Below, piece by piece: positions 1 through 9,096 of a stretch of DNA of 64,000 nt. The position numbers and the translations under genes were made by a program. Position 1 is the first letter of the stretch, and every line of letters starts with the position of its first letter. The DNA is from UBA11346 sp038060575. GTDB lineage: Bacteria > Planctomycetota > UBA11346. The stretch covers positions 1 to 64,000 of the forward strand of contig CAZZAM010000006.1 in the NCBI GenBank assembly GCA_964652775.1, in the 5' to 3' direction. Below the pieces are notes generated by a model, which worked only from the letters and a program-made list of their open reading frames with translations, did not search any database and was not told the origin of the DNA.

Positions 1-5
1 CAGCC

Positions 6-48
6 CTCTGCGACCTCTGCGTAGCTCTGCGCCTCTGCGGTTGCCTTG
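6..48 (-). repeat. R repeat, single copy at window edge
   Basis: One copy of the 42-43 bp R repeat in reverse orientation. It is made of four 8-9 bp units resembling CGCAGAGG and ends in CAACCGC..GGTTGCCTTG. It lies just downstream of the histidine kinase stop codon and is followed by TTTAGGAT, the outer flank seen at several other copies. A partner copy, if present, is outside the window. Confidence 0.85.
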
Positions 49-90
49 GATTGCGATGTTTAGGATGAGTGCTGTTGCCTACTGGTTCGC

Positions 91-3000
91 TCATGCCCGC
101 GGTTGGTTGCGCAGGAGGTTGATCACCGCCTCGGTTTCACGCTGCCATTCAGGCATTGCGCGTTGAACCGCCGCACGATCGCCTGATTGGATGGCGAGCT
201 CAAGTTGCTCGCAGGATTTTTGCAACGCTGTCTGGTGAAACAGCATCGCGACCCCTTTGAGATTATGGGCCAGCGACTCCAGGCGGTCGAGGTCATCGAC
301 TGCGGCGGCGGCCAATCCTTCGGCCAAAAGGCCCGGTATAGTGGCCTGGGCTGTCGCGGTGATTTCGCCGATCTCGGTTGCAGTGAGCTGACTGTTTTCC
401 CCACCCAGAACGTGGGCCGGGGTGCTGTTGGGCTGACTCCGTGCGAGTGCTGCGGCAAGATCAGCGCTGCGCAGCGGCTTGCTGAGGTAATCATCCATAC
501 CGGCTGCCAGGCAACGTTCGCGGTCACCGGCCAGTGCGTTGGCGGTCAGCGCAATGATTCTGACCGGAGAACGTCCAGCGTCCCGTTCATGGGCGCGGAT
601 CTGTCGCGTTGCTTCGAATCCGTCCATTTTCGGCATCTGGCAATCCATCAGAATGCAATCATAGCGGTTGTCCTTGGCCGCAGCGACAGCGGCGGCGCCA
701 TGTTCGACCAGATCAACGTATTCGGCGAGATTGCGCAGCATTGCCTTGGCGAGGCGCTGGTTGACCGCATTATCCTCGGCGACAAGGACGCGACCTAGTT
801 TCTGAATCGGCGGTATGTTCGTGGCAGAAGCAGGAGCATATGGGCCATCGCGGCGCCCGGTGGAAACAGGTCCGGTCGTGCTGATTGGCAGCTTCAGGCA
901 GACGCGAAAGGTTGAGCCAACGCCGGCCAAAGACTCGATTTCCAGATGACCACCCATCGCCTCCAGCAGGCGTTTAGTGATGCTTAGGCCCAGCCCAGTG
1001 CCACCGAATTGTCTGGTGGTCGAGGCATCGGCCTGGACGAAAGCTTGGCCAATGCGCTTGAGTTGTTCAGGCGTCATGCCGATGCCGCTGTCGATCACGG
1101 AGATGGTGAGGGATGCCTCTGCCTCCTTGCTGTCACGGACGGCGACATCGATGAGTACGCGACCAGAGTGAGTGAACTTTACCGCATTCGCGACCAGATT
1201 GAGCAGGATCTGTCGCAGGCGATTGGGATCGCCAACGAAATAGCGCGGCAGATTCGAGTCCAGTCGTAGTTCGAGCGCGAACTGCTTCTGCTCGGCTTGG
1301 TGGGCCATGATGGCCAGCACGCCATCAGCCAGATGGCTGAGACTGAACGCAATATGCTCCAGCTCGATCTTACCGGACTCCAGCTTGGAGAAATCGAGGA
1401 TGTCATTGATCAGGCTGAGCAGGGCCTCGCCGCTGGAGCGGATGGTTTCGGCGTATTCACGCTGGTCGGTTGTCAGCTGCGTTTGCACGAGCAAGTTGGC
1501 CATGCCGATGACACCGTTCATGGGCGTGCGAATCTCATGACTCATCGCGGCGAGGAACGTGCTCTTCGCCTGAGTTGCGGCCTCGGCATCCCGGAGCGCT
1601 TTACGCAGGCGCTCTTGTTGCTCCAGGCGCTGGGTGATGTCATTAGCGATACCGAGGTAGCCGGTGACCGTTCCCGCTGCGTCACGCAAGGCGGTCACGG
1701 ACAATTGCACCGGGAAACGACTGCCGTCCTTGCGGACATAGGTCCATTCACGCTCGTCTGATTGCTGGTACTCGCGTGGTTTGATGACGAATACATCGAA
1801 TCCCGGTTCAATGGGGCGGCCGAGTTCGCGCGACAATTCGGCGGCGCGGGCAACGACTTCTTCGGAAACATGGATGACGGCTGGAGTCAGGCGATTGATC
1901 ACCTCGTCGGCGCGATAGCCAAGCATGCGCTCGGCACCGGCATTGAAGACCGTGATGACGCCGTCGGTGGTGGCAGCGATGATCGCGTAGTCGGCCCCAT
2001 CAAGAATCGCCTGGCGCAGTGAGGTGGCGGCCTGGAAAGCCTCTTGGGCGGCGCGCTTGGCAGATATGTCGGTGATGAATCCATGCCACAGCACACTGCC
2101 GTCGGTCTGCCGTTCCGGACTCGAGCGACCATGCAGCCAGATGGTTTGGCCATTGGGGTGGTGGTAGCGATATTCACAGTCCCACAGCGTCAGCGTCGTG
2201 GCCGAAGCGGTAATGCTGTCGATCACTCGCTGGCGGTCATCAGCATGAATGCGATCGATGATCGGCTGGACAGATACGGCGGCTTCTTCTGGCGAAAATC
2301 CATAAATCGCCGTGATCCCGACTGAGCTATAGGGGAAGTGGCCGGTGCCATCCGTGCGCAGATGGTACTGAAACACCATGCCAGGAATGTGCGCAGCAAT
2401 GCGCAGCAGCAGGGACTCGGCCAATTTGCGCGCGGTGATATCCGTGCGGATGGACACGAAGCGTTCGGGGCGTCCATCGCCACCCATGAAGGGCGCGATC
2501 ATACTGTCCACCCAATACAGCGAGCCATTTTTGGCGCGGTTGCAGACTTCGGCTCGCCATGGTTTGCCAGTGCGAATAGTTGCCCAAGCGTCCTGCCAAA
2601 AGGATTTCGGATGGTGGCCGGAATTGATCAGACGATGATCTTTCCCCAGTAGTTCGCTGCGTTGATAACCGCTCAGTGCGCAGAAGGCATCGTTGACATC
2701 CAGGATTTTTCCCTGGGCATCGGTGATCGACACGAGGTTGTACTGATCGATGGTCGAGCGAAACGCGGCAGTCTCACGGAGGAGGTTGTCGGCGTTGCGT
2801 TTGGCCAGGCTGAGTTCGGCCGTCATCGCAGTCGCCAACGTGGTGGCCCGCGATCGCCCAGTCACCAGCAACCACATACCACCAGCGAGTAGAAAGCTGA
2901 TGATGCCTCCGGTTATCAACACCAGCAGCGCCGGCCCATGGGCGACTGACGCATCCAGGGCTGGAGTCGAGGAGAGTTGGATGCCGAGTTTACGTCCCCC

Positions 3001-3873
3001 GAATTCGATGGTTTCGAGTTTACTGTAGCTGGGCGCGGCGGTGGCTGGCACTGCGGGGCATGGATACAGCTGATCGTTGTGCTGCGGGTCGGTCAGGTCA
3101 CGAATGACGCAATCGACCAGAGCGTCAGCCACCTGCGGAAGTCCCGCCAAGAGGTCGATCGCTTTAATCGGCGCGTACACCAAGCCGACCAGTGCCGCGC
3201 GCCGCTCCTCGGGTGTGTGCGGATTGGAGCCGTTACGAAACACCGGTACTAACAGGAGGAATGAAGGAGACTGCTGTGCGTCCTGTAACAGGGTAACGCG
3301 CGCTGTGAGCGCAGGTTCGCCGCTGGCAATGGCGCGTTCAATGGCGGACCGCCTGATCGGCTCGAAGCCTAGGTTCAGTCCCCAGGCGGCGCGATTGGGT
3401 TCCAATGGGTAAATGAACTTGGTGATATACTGGTCGGGTTCATCGCCGACATGTTTGACCAGAAAATCCGGAGCGGCATCAGCGCGTTCGTTGGCTATGA
3501 AGACCTCAAGGTCGGCGCGCGCGACGCGTTGGATGAATCCGAAGCCGAGAATCCCTGGAAATTCGCTAGCGAGGTCACGCGACTCGACGTAAGCGCGAAA
3601 CTCATCACGTTCAACCGACTTGCTGGCTGCATAGACGCCGCGCGCGCCTTTCAGACCAGAGAGCGGCAGGCTGAGGCGGCGTTGGATATCGAACACCAGA
3701 CGCTCGGCATAGCGATCGAACCGCCGTTCAGTCAGGGCGCTGGCTGACTGATCCATGCGCCAGGCAATGAAGGAGGCCAACCCACAACCGCAGAGCGCCA
3801 GTAGCACGGACAAGAGGGAGGCTCCGCGGCGTGCGTGCGATGCACTGGTTGAGGAAGCGAGCAGGGCATTCAC
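91..3873 (-). CDS. Hybrid sensor histidine kinase (CHASE-PAS-HisKA-HATPase-REC-Hpt)
   Basis: This is a 1260-residue membrane sensor kinase with an internal phosphorelay. A membrane segment at about residues 18-40 and another near 315-338 bracket a periplasmic CHASE-like domain that probably binds a small ligand. Three PAS segments follow (about 370-490, 490-610 and 620-750). The HisKA motif SHEIRTPMNG is near residue 776, the N-box NAVKFT near 895 and the DSGIGM ATP lid near 929. A receiver domain carries DCQMPKMDG (phospho-Asp near 1075). A C-terminal Hpt domain carries AHNLKG (His near 1201). No separate response-regulator gene adjoins it, so the output partner is unknown. The ligand cannot be read from the sequence. 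Confidence 0.93.
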   Translation of the reverse strand: MNALLASSTSASHARRGASLLSVLLALCGCGLASFIAWRMDQSASALTERRFDRYAERLVFDIQRRLSLPLSGLKGARGVYAASKSVERDEFRAYVESRDLASEFPGILGFGFIQRVARADLEVFIANERADAAPDFLVKHVGDEPDQYITKFIYPLEPNRAAWGLNLGFEPIRRSAIERAIASGEPALTARVTLLQDAQQSPSFLLLVPVFRNGSNPHTPEERRAALVGLVYAPIKAIDLLAGLPQVADALVDCVIRDLTDPQHNDQLYPCPAVPATAAPSYSKLETIEFGGRKLGIQLSSTPALDASVAHGPALLVLITGGIISFLLAGGMWLLVTGRSRATTLATAMTAELSLAKRNADNLLRETAAFRSTIDQYNLVSITDAQGKILDVNDAFCALSGYQRSELLGKDHRLINSGHHPKSFWQDAWATIRTGKPWRAEVCNRAKNGSLYWVDSMIAPFMGGDGRPERFVSIRTDITARKLAESLLLRIAAHIPGMVFQYHLRTDGTGHFPYSSVGITAIYGFSPEEAAVSVQPIIDRIHADDRQRVIDSITASATTLTLWDCEYRYHHPNGQTIWLHGRSSPERQTDGSVLWHGFITDISAKRAAQEAFQAATSLRQAILDGADYAIIAATTDGVITVFNAGAERMLGYRADEVINRLTPAVIHVSEEVVARAAELSRELGRPIEPGFDVFVIKPREYQQSDEREWTYVRKDGSRFPVQLSVTALRDAAGTVTGYLGIANDITQRLEQQERLRKALRDAEAATQAKSTFLAAMSHEIRTPMNGVIGMANLLVQTQLTTDQREYAETIRSSGEALLSLINDILDFSKLESGKIELEHIAFSLSHLADGVLAIMAHQAEQKQFALELRLDSNLPRYFVGDPNRLRQILLNLVANAVKFTHSGRVLIDVAVRDSKEAEASLTISVIDSGIGMTPEQLKRIGQAFVQADASTTRQFGGTGLGLSITKRLLEAMGGHLEIESLAGVGSTFRVCLKLPISTTGPVSTGRRDGPYAPASATNIPPIQKLGRVLVAEDNAVNQRLAKAMLRNLAEYVDLVEHGAAAVAAAKDNRYDCILMDCQMPKMDGFEATRQIRAHERDAGRSPVRIIALTANALAGDRERCLAAGMDDYLSKPLRSADLAAALARSQPNSTPAHVLGGENSQLTATEIGEITATAQATIPGLLAEGLAAAAVDDLDRLESLAHNLKGVAMLFHQTALQKSCEQLELAIQSGDRAAVQRAMPEWQRETEAVINLLRNQPRA

Positions 3874-4053
3874 GGCGGCGTCCTCTGGGTGCGTGCCAGG
3901 GCGATTTGATTATATTCACCGTATTTCTACCTAGCAGCTTCGCCACGACTACCTGTCTGACCCTGAGTATTGCAGGATAGTTAGGACTCCTTCACCCGCT
4001 TGCCCAAACCGTGGTTGTCATCACACTGCGCGCCCTTTCGCGGAGTCTTAGCC

Positions 4054-5328
4054 ATGCAAGTCAACGTCGCCGATGCCGGAACTCTTTCCAAGCGCGTCAC
4101 GGTCAACTACACCGTTGCCGAGATCGACGTGCGTAAGTCGGACCTGATCAAGCGCTTCGCTGGCCAGGCCAAGATCGAAGGATTCCGCCCCGGCAAGGCG
4201 CCCAAGGCGATGTTGGAAAAGCGCTATGGCGCTGCTGCCCAGGCCCAGGCCGAAGAGGCGCTGGCTGACGAAGGTGTGAACTCCGCCCTACGCGAACACA
4301 AGCTCCGCCCCTTTGGCGCGATTGCGACGGACAGCATCGAACGCAAGGACGGCCTACAGATCACGGTGAGTTTCGAAACCTATCCGACGATTGCATTTCC
4401 AGACGCAAAGACTTTCAAACTAGACGTTGGCGACGTCAGTGTCGCCGACAGTGAAGTCGAGGAAGTCGCCACCGCGATGGCCCGGCGCATGGGCGATATG
4501 GGTCCGATTGGCGACAGTGACACAATTATCGCTGATGACGCACTGATGCTCAATGGCAGCGTAACCGTTGCCGGTGTCGAGATCCGCAAGCTCGAGGATT
4601 TCCATCATCTCGTTGGTGGTTATCCGCTGTTTGGCAAGTTGCCCGCTGATGTCGTTGCCGCACTGGCTGGCAAGAAGGTCGGCGACAGCGTGGCGTTTAC
4701 TTCGACGTTACCTGCCAATTTCACCCCGGTCGAACACGCCAGTAAAGAGGCCAACGTCACCTTTACCGTGAAGAGCGGCAATCGCCTGCGCGCTGCGCCG
4801 CTTGACGACGCGATGGCGCAAAAGGTCGGCGCCAAGGATCTCGCTGGCCTCAAAGAGATGCTCAAGCTGCGTCTGATCAGCCGCAAGCAGGGCGAGGCGC
4901 GCGGCAAGCAGGTCGAGCAACTGTCAGCGCAACTGCTTGAGAAGATCAGCGCCGAGCTGCCGCCCAAGGCGTTCGCCGCCGCGCTGACCCAGGCCGAGAC
5001 CGAAGCCGAAGCCAAGGCGACCGAGAAAAAGGAAGATGTTGCCAAGGCAAAAGCCGACGCGAAGGCGAACATCGAAAAGGTATTCAAGCGCCACGTCATC
5101 ATGACCGCGCTTGGTGATCATCTGAACATCGAAATCACCAACGACGACATCCGCGATCAGATCTTGATGGCTGCCCAGCAGACCGGCCGCAAGGCCCAGG
5201 ATATTGCCAAGCAACTGCAAAAGAGCGGCCAGGGCAATCAGGTAGCCATGGAAATCCGCGAGGCCAAGGCGATCGAGACGCTGCTCGATCAGGTCTTGGC
5301 TGGCGCGGGGCAGGCAGCGAAGGCGTAA
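4054..5328 (+). CDS. tig: Trigger factor, ribosome-associated chaperone
   Basis: The product is a 424-residue trigger factor, which binds the ribosome exit tunnel and helps nascent chains fold; an FKBP-like peptidyl-prolyl isomerase domain is expected in the middle. The N-terminal ribosome-binding motif appears as GFRPGKAP near residue 45. The C-terminal half is the Ala/Lys/Glu-rich helical substrate-binding domain. The frame is open from a TTG at 4000, but I chose ATG 4054 because the conserved domain starts there (MQVNVADAG). Length is within the usual 420-450. The gene stands alone; an inverted AATGCTGG repeat follows its stop codon. Confidence 0.93.
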   Translation: MQVNVADAGTLSKRVTVNYTVAEIDVRKSDLIKRFAGQAKIEGFRPGKAPKAMLEKRYGAAAQAQAEEALADEGVNSALREHKLRPFGAIATDSIERKDGLQITVSFETYPTIAFPDAKTFKLDVGDVSVADSEVEEVATAMARRMGDMGPIGDSDTIIADDALMLNGSVTVAGVEIRKLEDFHHLVGGYPLFGKLPADVVAALAGKKVGDSVAFTSTLPANFTPVEHASKEANVTFTVKSGNRLRAAPLDDAMAQKVGAKDLAGLKEMLKLRLISRKQGEARGKQVEQLSAQLLEKISAELPPKAFAAALTQAETEAEAKATEKKEDVAKAKADAKANIEKVFKRHVIMTALGDHLNIEITNDDIRDQILMAAQQTGRKAQDIAKQLQKSGQGNQVAMEIREAKAIETLLDQVLAGAGQAAKA

Positions 5329-5335
5329 GCCACGA

Positions 5336-5444
5336 AATGCCAAATGCTGGAATGTTGGAATGCTGGAATGGTCCGCGCAACTGTCGTTGACGAATGACGG
5401 GTTGGGTTCGGCTTCATTCCAGCATTCCAGCATTCCAGCATTCC
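5336..5444. repeat. AATGCTGG inverted repeat hairpin, copy 1
   Basis: Left arm (5336-5370) reads AATGCCAAATGCTGG followed by further GGAATGCT units. Right arm (5415-5444) is the reverse complement, CATTCCAGCATTCCAGC and onward. About 45 bp separate the arms. The element sits between tig and rpiB and could form a long hairpin in RNA. Two further copies of the same design are at 7122 and 54939. Confidence 0.9.
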
Positions 5445-5481
5445 TGGTGGCCTCTTGCTGCCGACTACTAACCTCCTGCCC

Positions 5482-5943
5482 ATGCGCCTCGTCATCGCTG
5501 GTGACCATTCTTCGCCTGCCCTCAAGCAAGCGCTCGTCGAGCACCTCCAGCGTGGCGGTCATACCGTCCGCGATTTAGGCACCTGCGCTGAAGCGAGTGT
5601 CGATTACCCAGATTTTGCTGAGGCCGCGTGCGCCGAAGTGCTCGCTGGCCGCGCCGACCGCGCTGTGTTGATCTGTGGGACCGGCATCGGCATTGCAATC
5701 TCCGCCAACAAAATTCCCGGGATCCGTTGTGGTGTCGCCCACAATGCATTCACCGGGGCGCTGGCCAGCGAACACAACCATGCCCAGGTCCTGGCGATCG
5801 GTGCGCGCGTTCTCGATGCGCCCACCGCGATCGCGACGGTCGACGCGTGGCTGACCACTGCCCGCAGCGATGGCCCTCGTCATCTTCGTCGCATCGAAAA
5901 GATCACCGCATTGGAGCAACGCGCATGCAACCCGAAAGCCTGA
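5482..5943 (+). CDS. rpiB: Ribose-5-phosphate isomerase B / RpiB-LacAB family
   Basis: A 153-residue RpiB-type sugar-phosphate isomerase, interconverting ribose 5-phosphate and ribulose 5-phosphate in the pentose phosphate pathway. The N-terminal phosphate-binding start MRLVIAGDHSS, the VDYPDFA motif and the catalytic Cys in ICGTGIG (C65) are present, as is the HNA segment that follows it. ATG 5482 is chosen because it gives the family N-terminus; the longer frame reads into the repeat. The 3' end overlaps the next gene by 19 bp. Some family members act on allose or galactose phosphates, so substrate specificity is inferred. Confidence 0.9.
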   Translation: MRLVIAGDHSSPALKQALVEHLQRGGHTVRDLGTCAEASVDYPDFAEAACAEVLAGRADRAVLICGTGIGIAISANKIPGIRCGVAHNAFTGALASEHNHAQVLAIGARVLDAPTAIATVDAWLTTARSDGPRHLRRIEKITALEQRACNPKA

Positions 5944-7115
5944 CCCGCGGCGGTAAACTGGAACCAGCCGCAATCGACGCGGCGCCCGCAGATGCTGGCG
6001 CACTCAAGAAGCTGATCACTGGCAGCGACGCAACGCTCAGCGCGGCGGGTGCAATCATTGCTGGCAGCAAGACCGTCAGCGGATTGACCGCTGAACTGGC
6101 GGCGCAGTTGCCACGTGAAGGTCTGCCCGGTCGCGCTGCGGCTTGGGCGCTTGGCCATCTTGGCGGTGAGCGCGAATTACTCGCCGCCGTCGAAAGTGGT
6201 GGCATCGATCAACGCGATAACGCCTACGCCGGGCTCGCCGTGTTAGCTGCGACGGGTAAGGCCTCAACTGGCTTGGGCGTGGTGATGCGTGCGCGGGTTG
6301 CGGCCGAAGTTGCTAAGGCGAAAGCTGGCGGCACTGGCCTGGGTGAACACGCGGTGCGCGTACTCGCCGTACTCGGAGATGCCGAAGCCGGAGCGCAGGC
6401 ACAGGCGGTGCTCGATGGTGATCGTTTCTGCGATCGCTTCGAGTTACAACGGATCAAGAAGGCCGTGCTTGACGGCCGCAAGGATTCCGACGCAGTTCGG
6501 CAATTCAGCGCGACGTGGGGCGAATTCTTCGCTGATCACGTGTTTGTTCCGGAAGCGCCCAAGCCAGCGGCGAAAGCGGAACCAGCACCGGGCGCCAAGC
6601 CAGCAGCGAAACAACCAGCGCCACCGATGGCAGCGAACGCCGAGGCTGAACTCGACGAACCGCCACTCGACGCTGATGCGGCCGCGCTTCCGCCGACCGC
6701 CGGTGTGCCGGTGGATTGGAAAGCTTTCGCGGCCAGTCCCGAGGCCACCGCGCTGCCAGCGCAGCTCCGCCAGATGGCGGTGCAGCTCGGCCAAATGCTT
6801 GAGCAACTTGCGGTGCGCGCCGTGCAAGCTGCGCTCGCTGACTTGTCACGCGACGAGTTTGCGGCGGTGTTACTGCAAGTGTTACCGCAGGCGCTGCCAC
6901 CGCAGCACGTGCAGGCCGCGCTCAGTCCGCAGGCGATCAACGGCTATCAGGCGTTGGTCAAGTTCCTCATTCGTACCGGCGTCGCGACGCAGGGTGACGG
7001 ATTGCTGCAAGGCGTGAAGCTAGTCCGCCAGATGATGGCTGAGCAGCTCAAGCGTTCGGGAATTCTTGGCGGCCCGGATTATTCGGATCCGGATGAGAAG
7101 AAGCCGATCCTATAG
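5925..7115 (+). CDS. Hypothetical protein, Ala-rich helical, two segments joined by a Pro/Ala linker
   Basis: A 396-residue protein I do not recognise. Residues 1-200 are short Ala/Leu-rich helices with recurring small-residue turns, reminiscent of HEAT-like repeats (for example LPREGLPGRAAAWALGHLGG). Residues about 210-260 form a low-complexity Pro/Ala/Lys/Glu linker. The remainder is a second helical segment rich in Leu and Gln. No signal peptide or membrane segment is visible, so it is probably cytoplasmic. ATG 5925 lies inside the end of rpiB, which suggests translational coupling. The frame stays open upstream through rpiB, but that part is only the shadow of rpiB. Confidence 0.75.
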   Translation: MQPESLTRGGKLEPAAIDAAPADAGALKKLITGSDATLSAAGAIIAGSKTVSGLTAELAAQLPREGLPGRAAAWALGHLGGERELLAAVESGGIDQRDNAYAGLAVLAATGKASTGLGVVMRARVAAEVAKAKAGGTGLGEHAVRVLAVLGDAEAGAQAQAVLDGDRFCDRFELQRIKKAVLDGRKDSDAVRQFSATWGEFFADHVFVPEAPKPAAKAEPAPGAKPAAKQPAPPMAANAEAELDEPPLDADAAALPPTAGVPVDWKAFAASPEATALPAQLRQMAVQLGQMLEQLAVRAVQAALADLSRDEFAAVLLQVLPQALPPQHVQAALSPQAINGYQALVKFLIRTGVATQGDGLLQGVKLVRQMMAEQLKRSGILGGPDYSDPDEKKPIL

Positions 7116-7121
7116 AGGAGG

Positions 7122-7260
7122 AATGCCAAATGCTGGAATGCTGGAATGCTGGAATGTCGCATGAGGCACGGCGTTGGTCCGTAGCGAAAGCATTGCGGCA
7201 CTCGCGGTTTTCTTGCTTGGCCAGCATCCCCAATTCCAGCATTCCAGCATTCCAGCATTC
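7122..7260. repeat. AATGCTGG inverted repeat hairpin, copy 2
   Basis: Left arm 7122-7156 and right arm 7232-7260, each with three to four 8-bp GGAATGCT units in opposite orientations, and about 75 bp between them. It fills the gap between the unknown protein and hisA. The right arm ends only 12 bp before the hisA start, so a hairpin here could affect translation initiation. Confidence 0.9.
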
Positions 7261-7272
7261 GACATTTCCCCC

Positions 7273-8049
7273 ATGACTCTCTTCCGCCCCTGCATCGACC
7301 TCCACGATGGCGTGGTGAAACAGATCGTCGGCGGCACATTGACCGATGCCGGTGCCGGTCCGACGACGAATTTCGTCTCCCAGCAGCCGGCGTCGTACTA
7401 TGCGGACATGTATCGCCGTGATGGTTTGACTGGTGGTCACGTGATCAAACTCGGCAAAGGCAACGACGATGCGGCACGTGCTGCGTTGGCAGCGTGGCCC
7501 GTTGGCCTGCAACTCGGTGGCGGCGTTGACGCGAGCAATGCACGCAGCTGGATCGATGCCGGGGCCAGCGCGGTGGTCGTCACCAGTTGGTTGTTTCCCG
7601 AGGCGCGTTTCGCGCCAGAACGCATGGATGCGCTGATTGCCGCTGTTGGTCGCCAGCGAATCGTCATCGACCTGAGCTGTCGCAGGCGTGATGATTGCTG
7701 GCTGGTTGCGATCGATCGTTGGCAGCGCGTTTCCGAATTCGAAGTGAATGAAATGAATCTGGCTCGCCTCGCCAGTTCCTGTTCGGAGTTCCTCGTGCAT
7801 GCCGCCGACGTTGAAGGCCTCTGCCAGGGGATCGACGAGGATCTCGTCGAATGCCTCGGCAACTGGTCCTCGATTCCGGTGACCTATGCTGGCGGTGTGC
7901 GCAGTATGGCCGATGTGGAGCTCATCGCACGCCGGTCGAGTGGTCGCGTTGATGTCACAGTCGGTAGCGCCCTCGATATCTTCGGCGGACGCGGGGTTGC
8001 CTATGCCGACTGCGTGGCCTGGAATCGCCGGCATCAGAGCGCAGGATAG
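7273..8049 (+). CDS. hisA: HisA, eukaryotic (HIS6) type ProFAR isomerase
   Basis: A 258-residue TIM-barrel isomerase for the fourth step of histidine synthesis (ProFAR to PRFAR). It resembles yeast HIS6 rather than ordinary bacterial HisA: CIDLHDG followed by VKQIVGGTL, then TNFVSQQP with SYYADMY, HVIKLG, VVTSWLF, IDLSCRRR, FLVHAADVEGLCQGIDE and TYAGGVRS, in the same order as in the yeast protein. ATG 7273 is the family start; the frame runs upstream into the repeat without meaning. It is followed after 5 bp by nadA. No other his gene is nearby. Confidence 0.88.
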   Translation: MTLFRPCIDLHDGVVKQIVGGTLTDAGAGPTTNFVSQQPASYYADMYRRDGLTGGHVIKLGKGNDDAARAALAAWPVGLQLGGGVDASNARSWIDAGASAVVVTSWLFPEARFAPERMDALIAAVGRQRIVIDLSCRRRDDCWLVAIDRWQRVSEFEVNEMNLARLASSCSEFLVHAADVEGLCQGIDEDLVECLGNWSSIPVTYAGGVRSMADVELIARRSSGRVDVTVGSALDIFGGRGVAYADCVAWNRRHQSAG

Positions 8050-8054
8050 CACGC

Positions 8055-9026
8055 ATGGTCCTCTCCCGCCGTGATGTTCCGCCTGCCGATCTCGCTGCTG
8101 CTGTCCAGATGTTGAAGCGCGAACGCGATGCCGTGATCATCGCCCACTATTACCAAGAGGGTGAGATCCAGGACGTCGCCGATTTCGTTGGCGACAGTTT
8201 GCAGATGGCGCGCTTTGCGGCTAAGAGTTCAGCCAAAACGATCGTTGTGTGCGGCGTCCACTTTATGGCTGAGACGGCGAAGATTCTGGCGATGGATCGC
8301 ACGGTGCTGTTGCCTGATCTTGCGGCTGGTTGTTCGCTCGCTGAAAGCGCGCCTGAAGACGAGTTCCGTCGCTTTGTTGCTGCGCACCCAGGGCATCAAG
8401 TAGTTACCTACGTCAACTCCAGCGCTGCCGTGAAAGCGATGTCAGATTGGTGCGTGACCAGTTCAAACGCAGTTGAAGTCGTGCGGCGTATCGGTCCGAA
8501 GACACCGATCATTTTCGCGCCCGATCGTTTCCTGGGTGATTATGTTGCCCGCCAGACTGGCCGCGAGTTGGTGCTGTGGCAGGGAAGCTGCGAAGTCCAT
8601 GAACTGTTCTCCGGCGATGCGATCATGCGTATGCGTCAGGAACATCCGGGCGCGAAAACCCTGGTTCATCCTGAATGTCCCGCGTCGATCATCGCTCTGG
8701 CCGATGTCGTCGGCAGCACCAAGCGTCTACTGGAAGCCGTCGCCCAAGGTCCCGAGACCGCAACGTGGATCGTCGTTACCGAACCCGGCATCATTCACCA
8801 GATGCGCAAGATCCGTCCAAACGCGACGTTCCTGATGGCCCCGGCCGATGTGCGTGGCGGCGAGAAGGGCGCATGCACGAGTTGCAACACCTGCCCGCAC
8901 ATGAAGCGTAACACGCTCGAAAAACTCTGGCGCTGTCTGCGTGACGGATCGCCCGAAGTGACGTTAGATGCTGCTGTGGCCGCGCGCGCACGATTGCCGA
9001 TTGAGCGCATGTTGACGGTGGGATAA
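8055..9026 (+). CDS. nadA: Quinolinate synthase A
   Basis: A 323-residue iron-sulfur enzyme that condenses iminoaspartate with dihydroxyacetone phosphate to quinolinate in NAD synthesis. Visible family marks are HYYQEGEIQDVADF, GDSLQMAR, CGVHFMAETAK, the AAGCSLAE cysteine (C93), HPECPAS (C208) and the C-terminal CTSCNTC triplet (C274, C277, C280). These provide the three ligands of the 4Fe-4S cluster. It begins 5 bp after hisA, so the two are probably co-transcribed. nadB and nadC are not in the window. Confidence 0.95.
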   Translation: MVLSRRDVPPADLAAAVQMLKRERDAVIIAHYYQEGEIQDVADFVGDSLQMARFAAKSSAKTIVVCGVHFMAETAKILAMDRTVLLPDLAAGCSLAESAPEDEFRRFVAAHPGHQVVTYVNSSAAVKAMSDWCVTSSNAVEVVRRIGPKTPIIFAPDRFLGDYVARQTGRELVLWQGSCEVHELFSGDAIMRMRQEHPGAKTLVHPECPASIIALADVVGSTKRLLEAVAQGPETATWIVVTEPGIIHQMRKIRPNATFLMAPADVRGGEKGACTSCNTCPHMKRNTLEKLWRCLRDGSPEVTLDAAVAARARLPIERMLTVG

Positions 9027-9028
9027 CC

Positions 9029-9089
9029 CCTGGGATCGCCGAGTTGTACTCGGCCCTGCGCTTGCGGCGTGAAACTGGGCGATCCCAGG
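9029..9089. terminator. Nested inverted repeat between convergent nadA and VOC genes
   Basis: A 12-bp perfect inverted repeat, CCTGGGATCGCC at 9029-9040 and its complement at 9078-9089, encloses a second stem, GCCGAG/CTCGGC (about 9038-9054). It lies between two converging genes. It has no clear T-run, so a role as bidirectional terminator is inferred from position and strength only. Confidence 0.5.
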
Positions 9090-9096
9090 CTTGACG

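Noticed and set aside
187..798. Long open frame opposite the histidine kinase
   Set aside because: It is the antisense shadow of a gene with clear kinase, receiver and Hpt domains, and the protein has no recognisable pattern.
4924..5562. Minus-strand frame across the end of trigger factor and the AATGCTGG repeat
   Set aside because: The repeat translates into HSSIPAF-like or LECWNAG-like peptides in several frames. These are repeat products, not genes.
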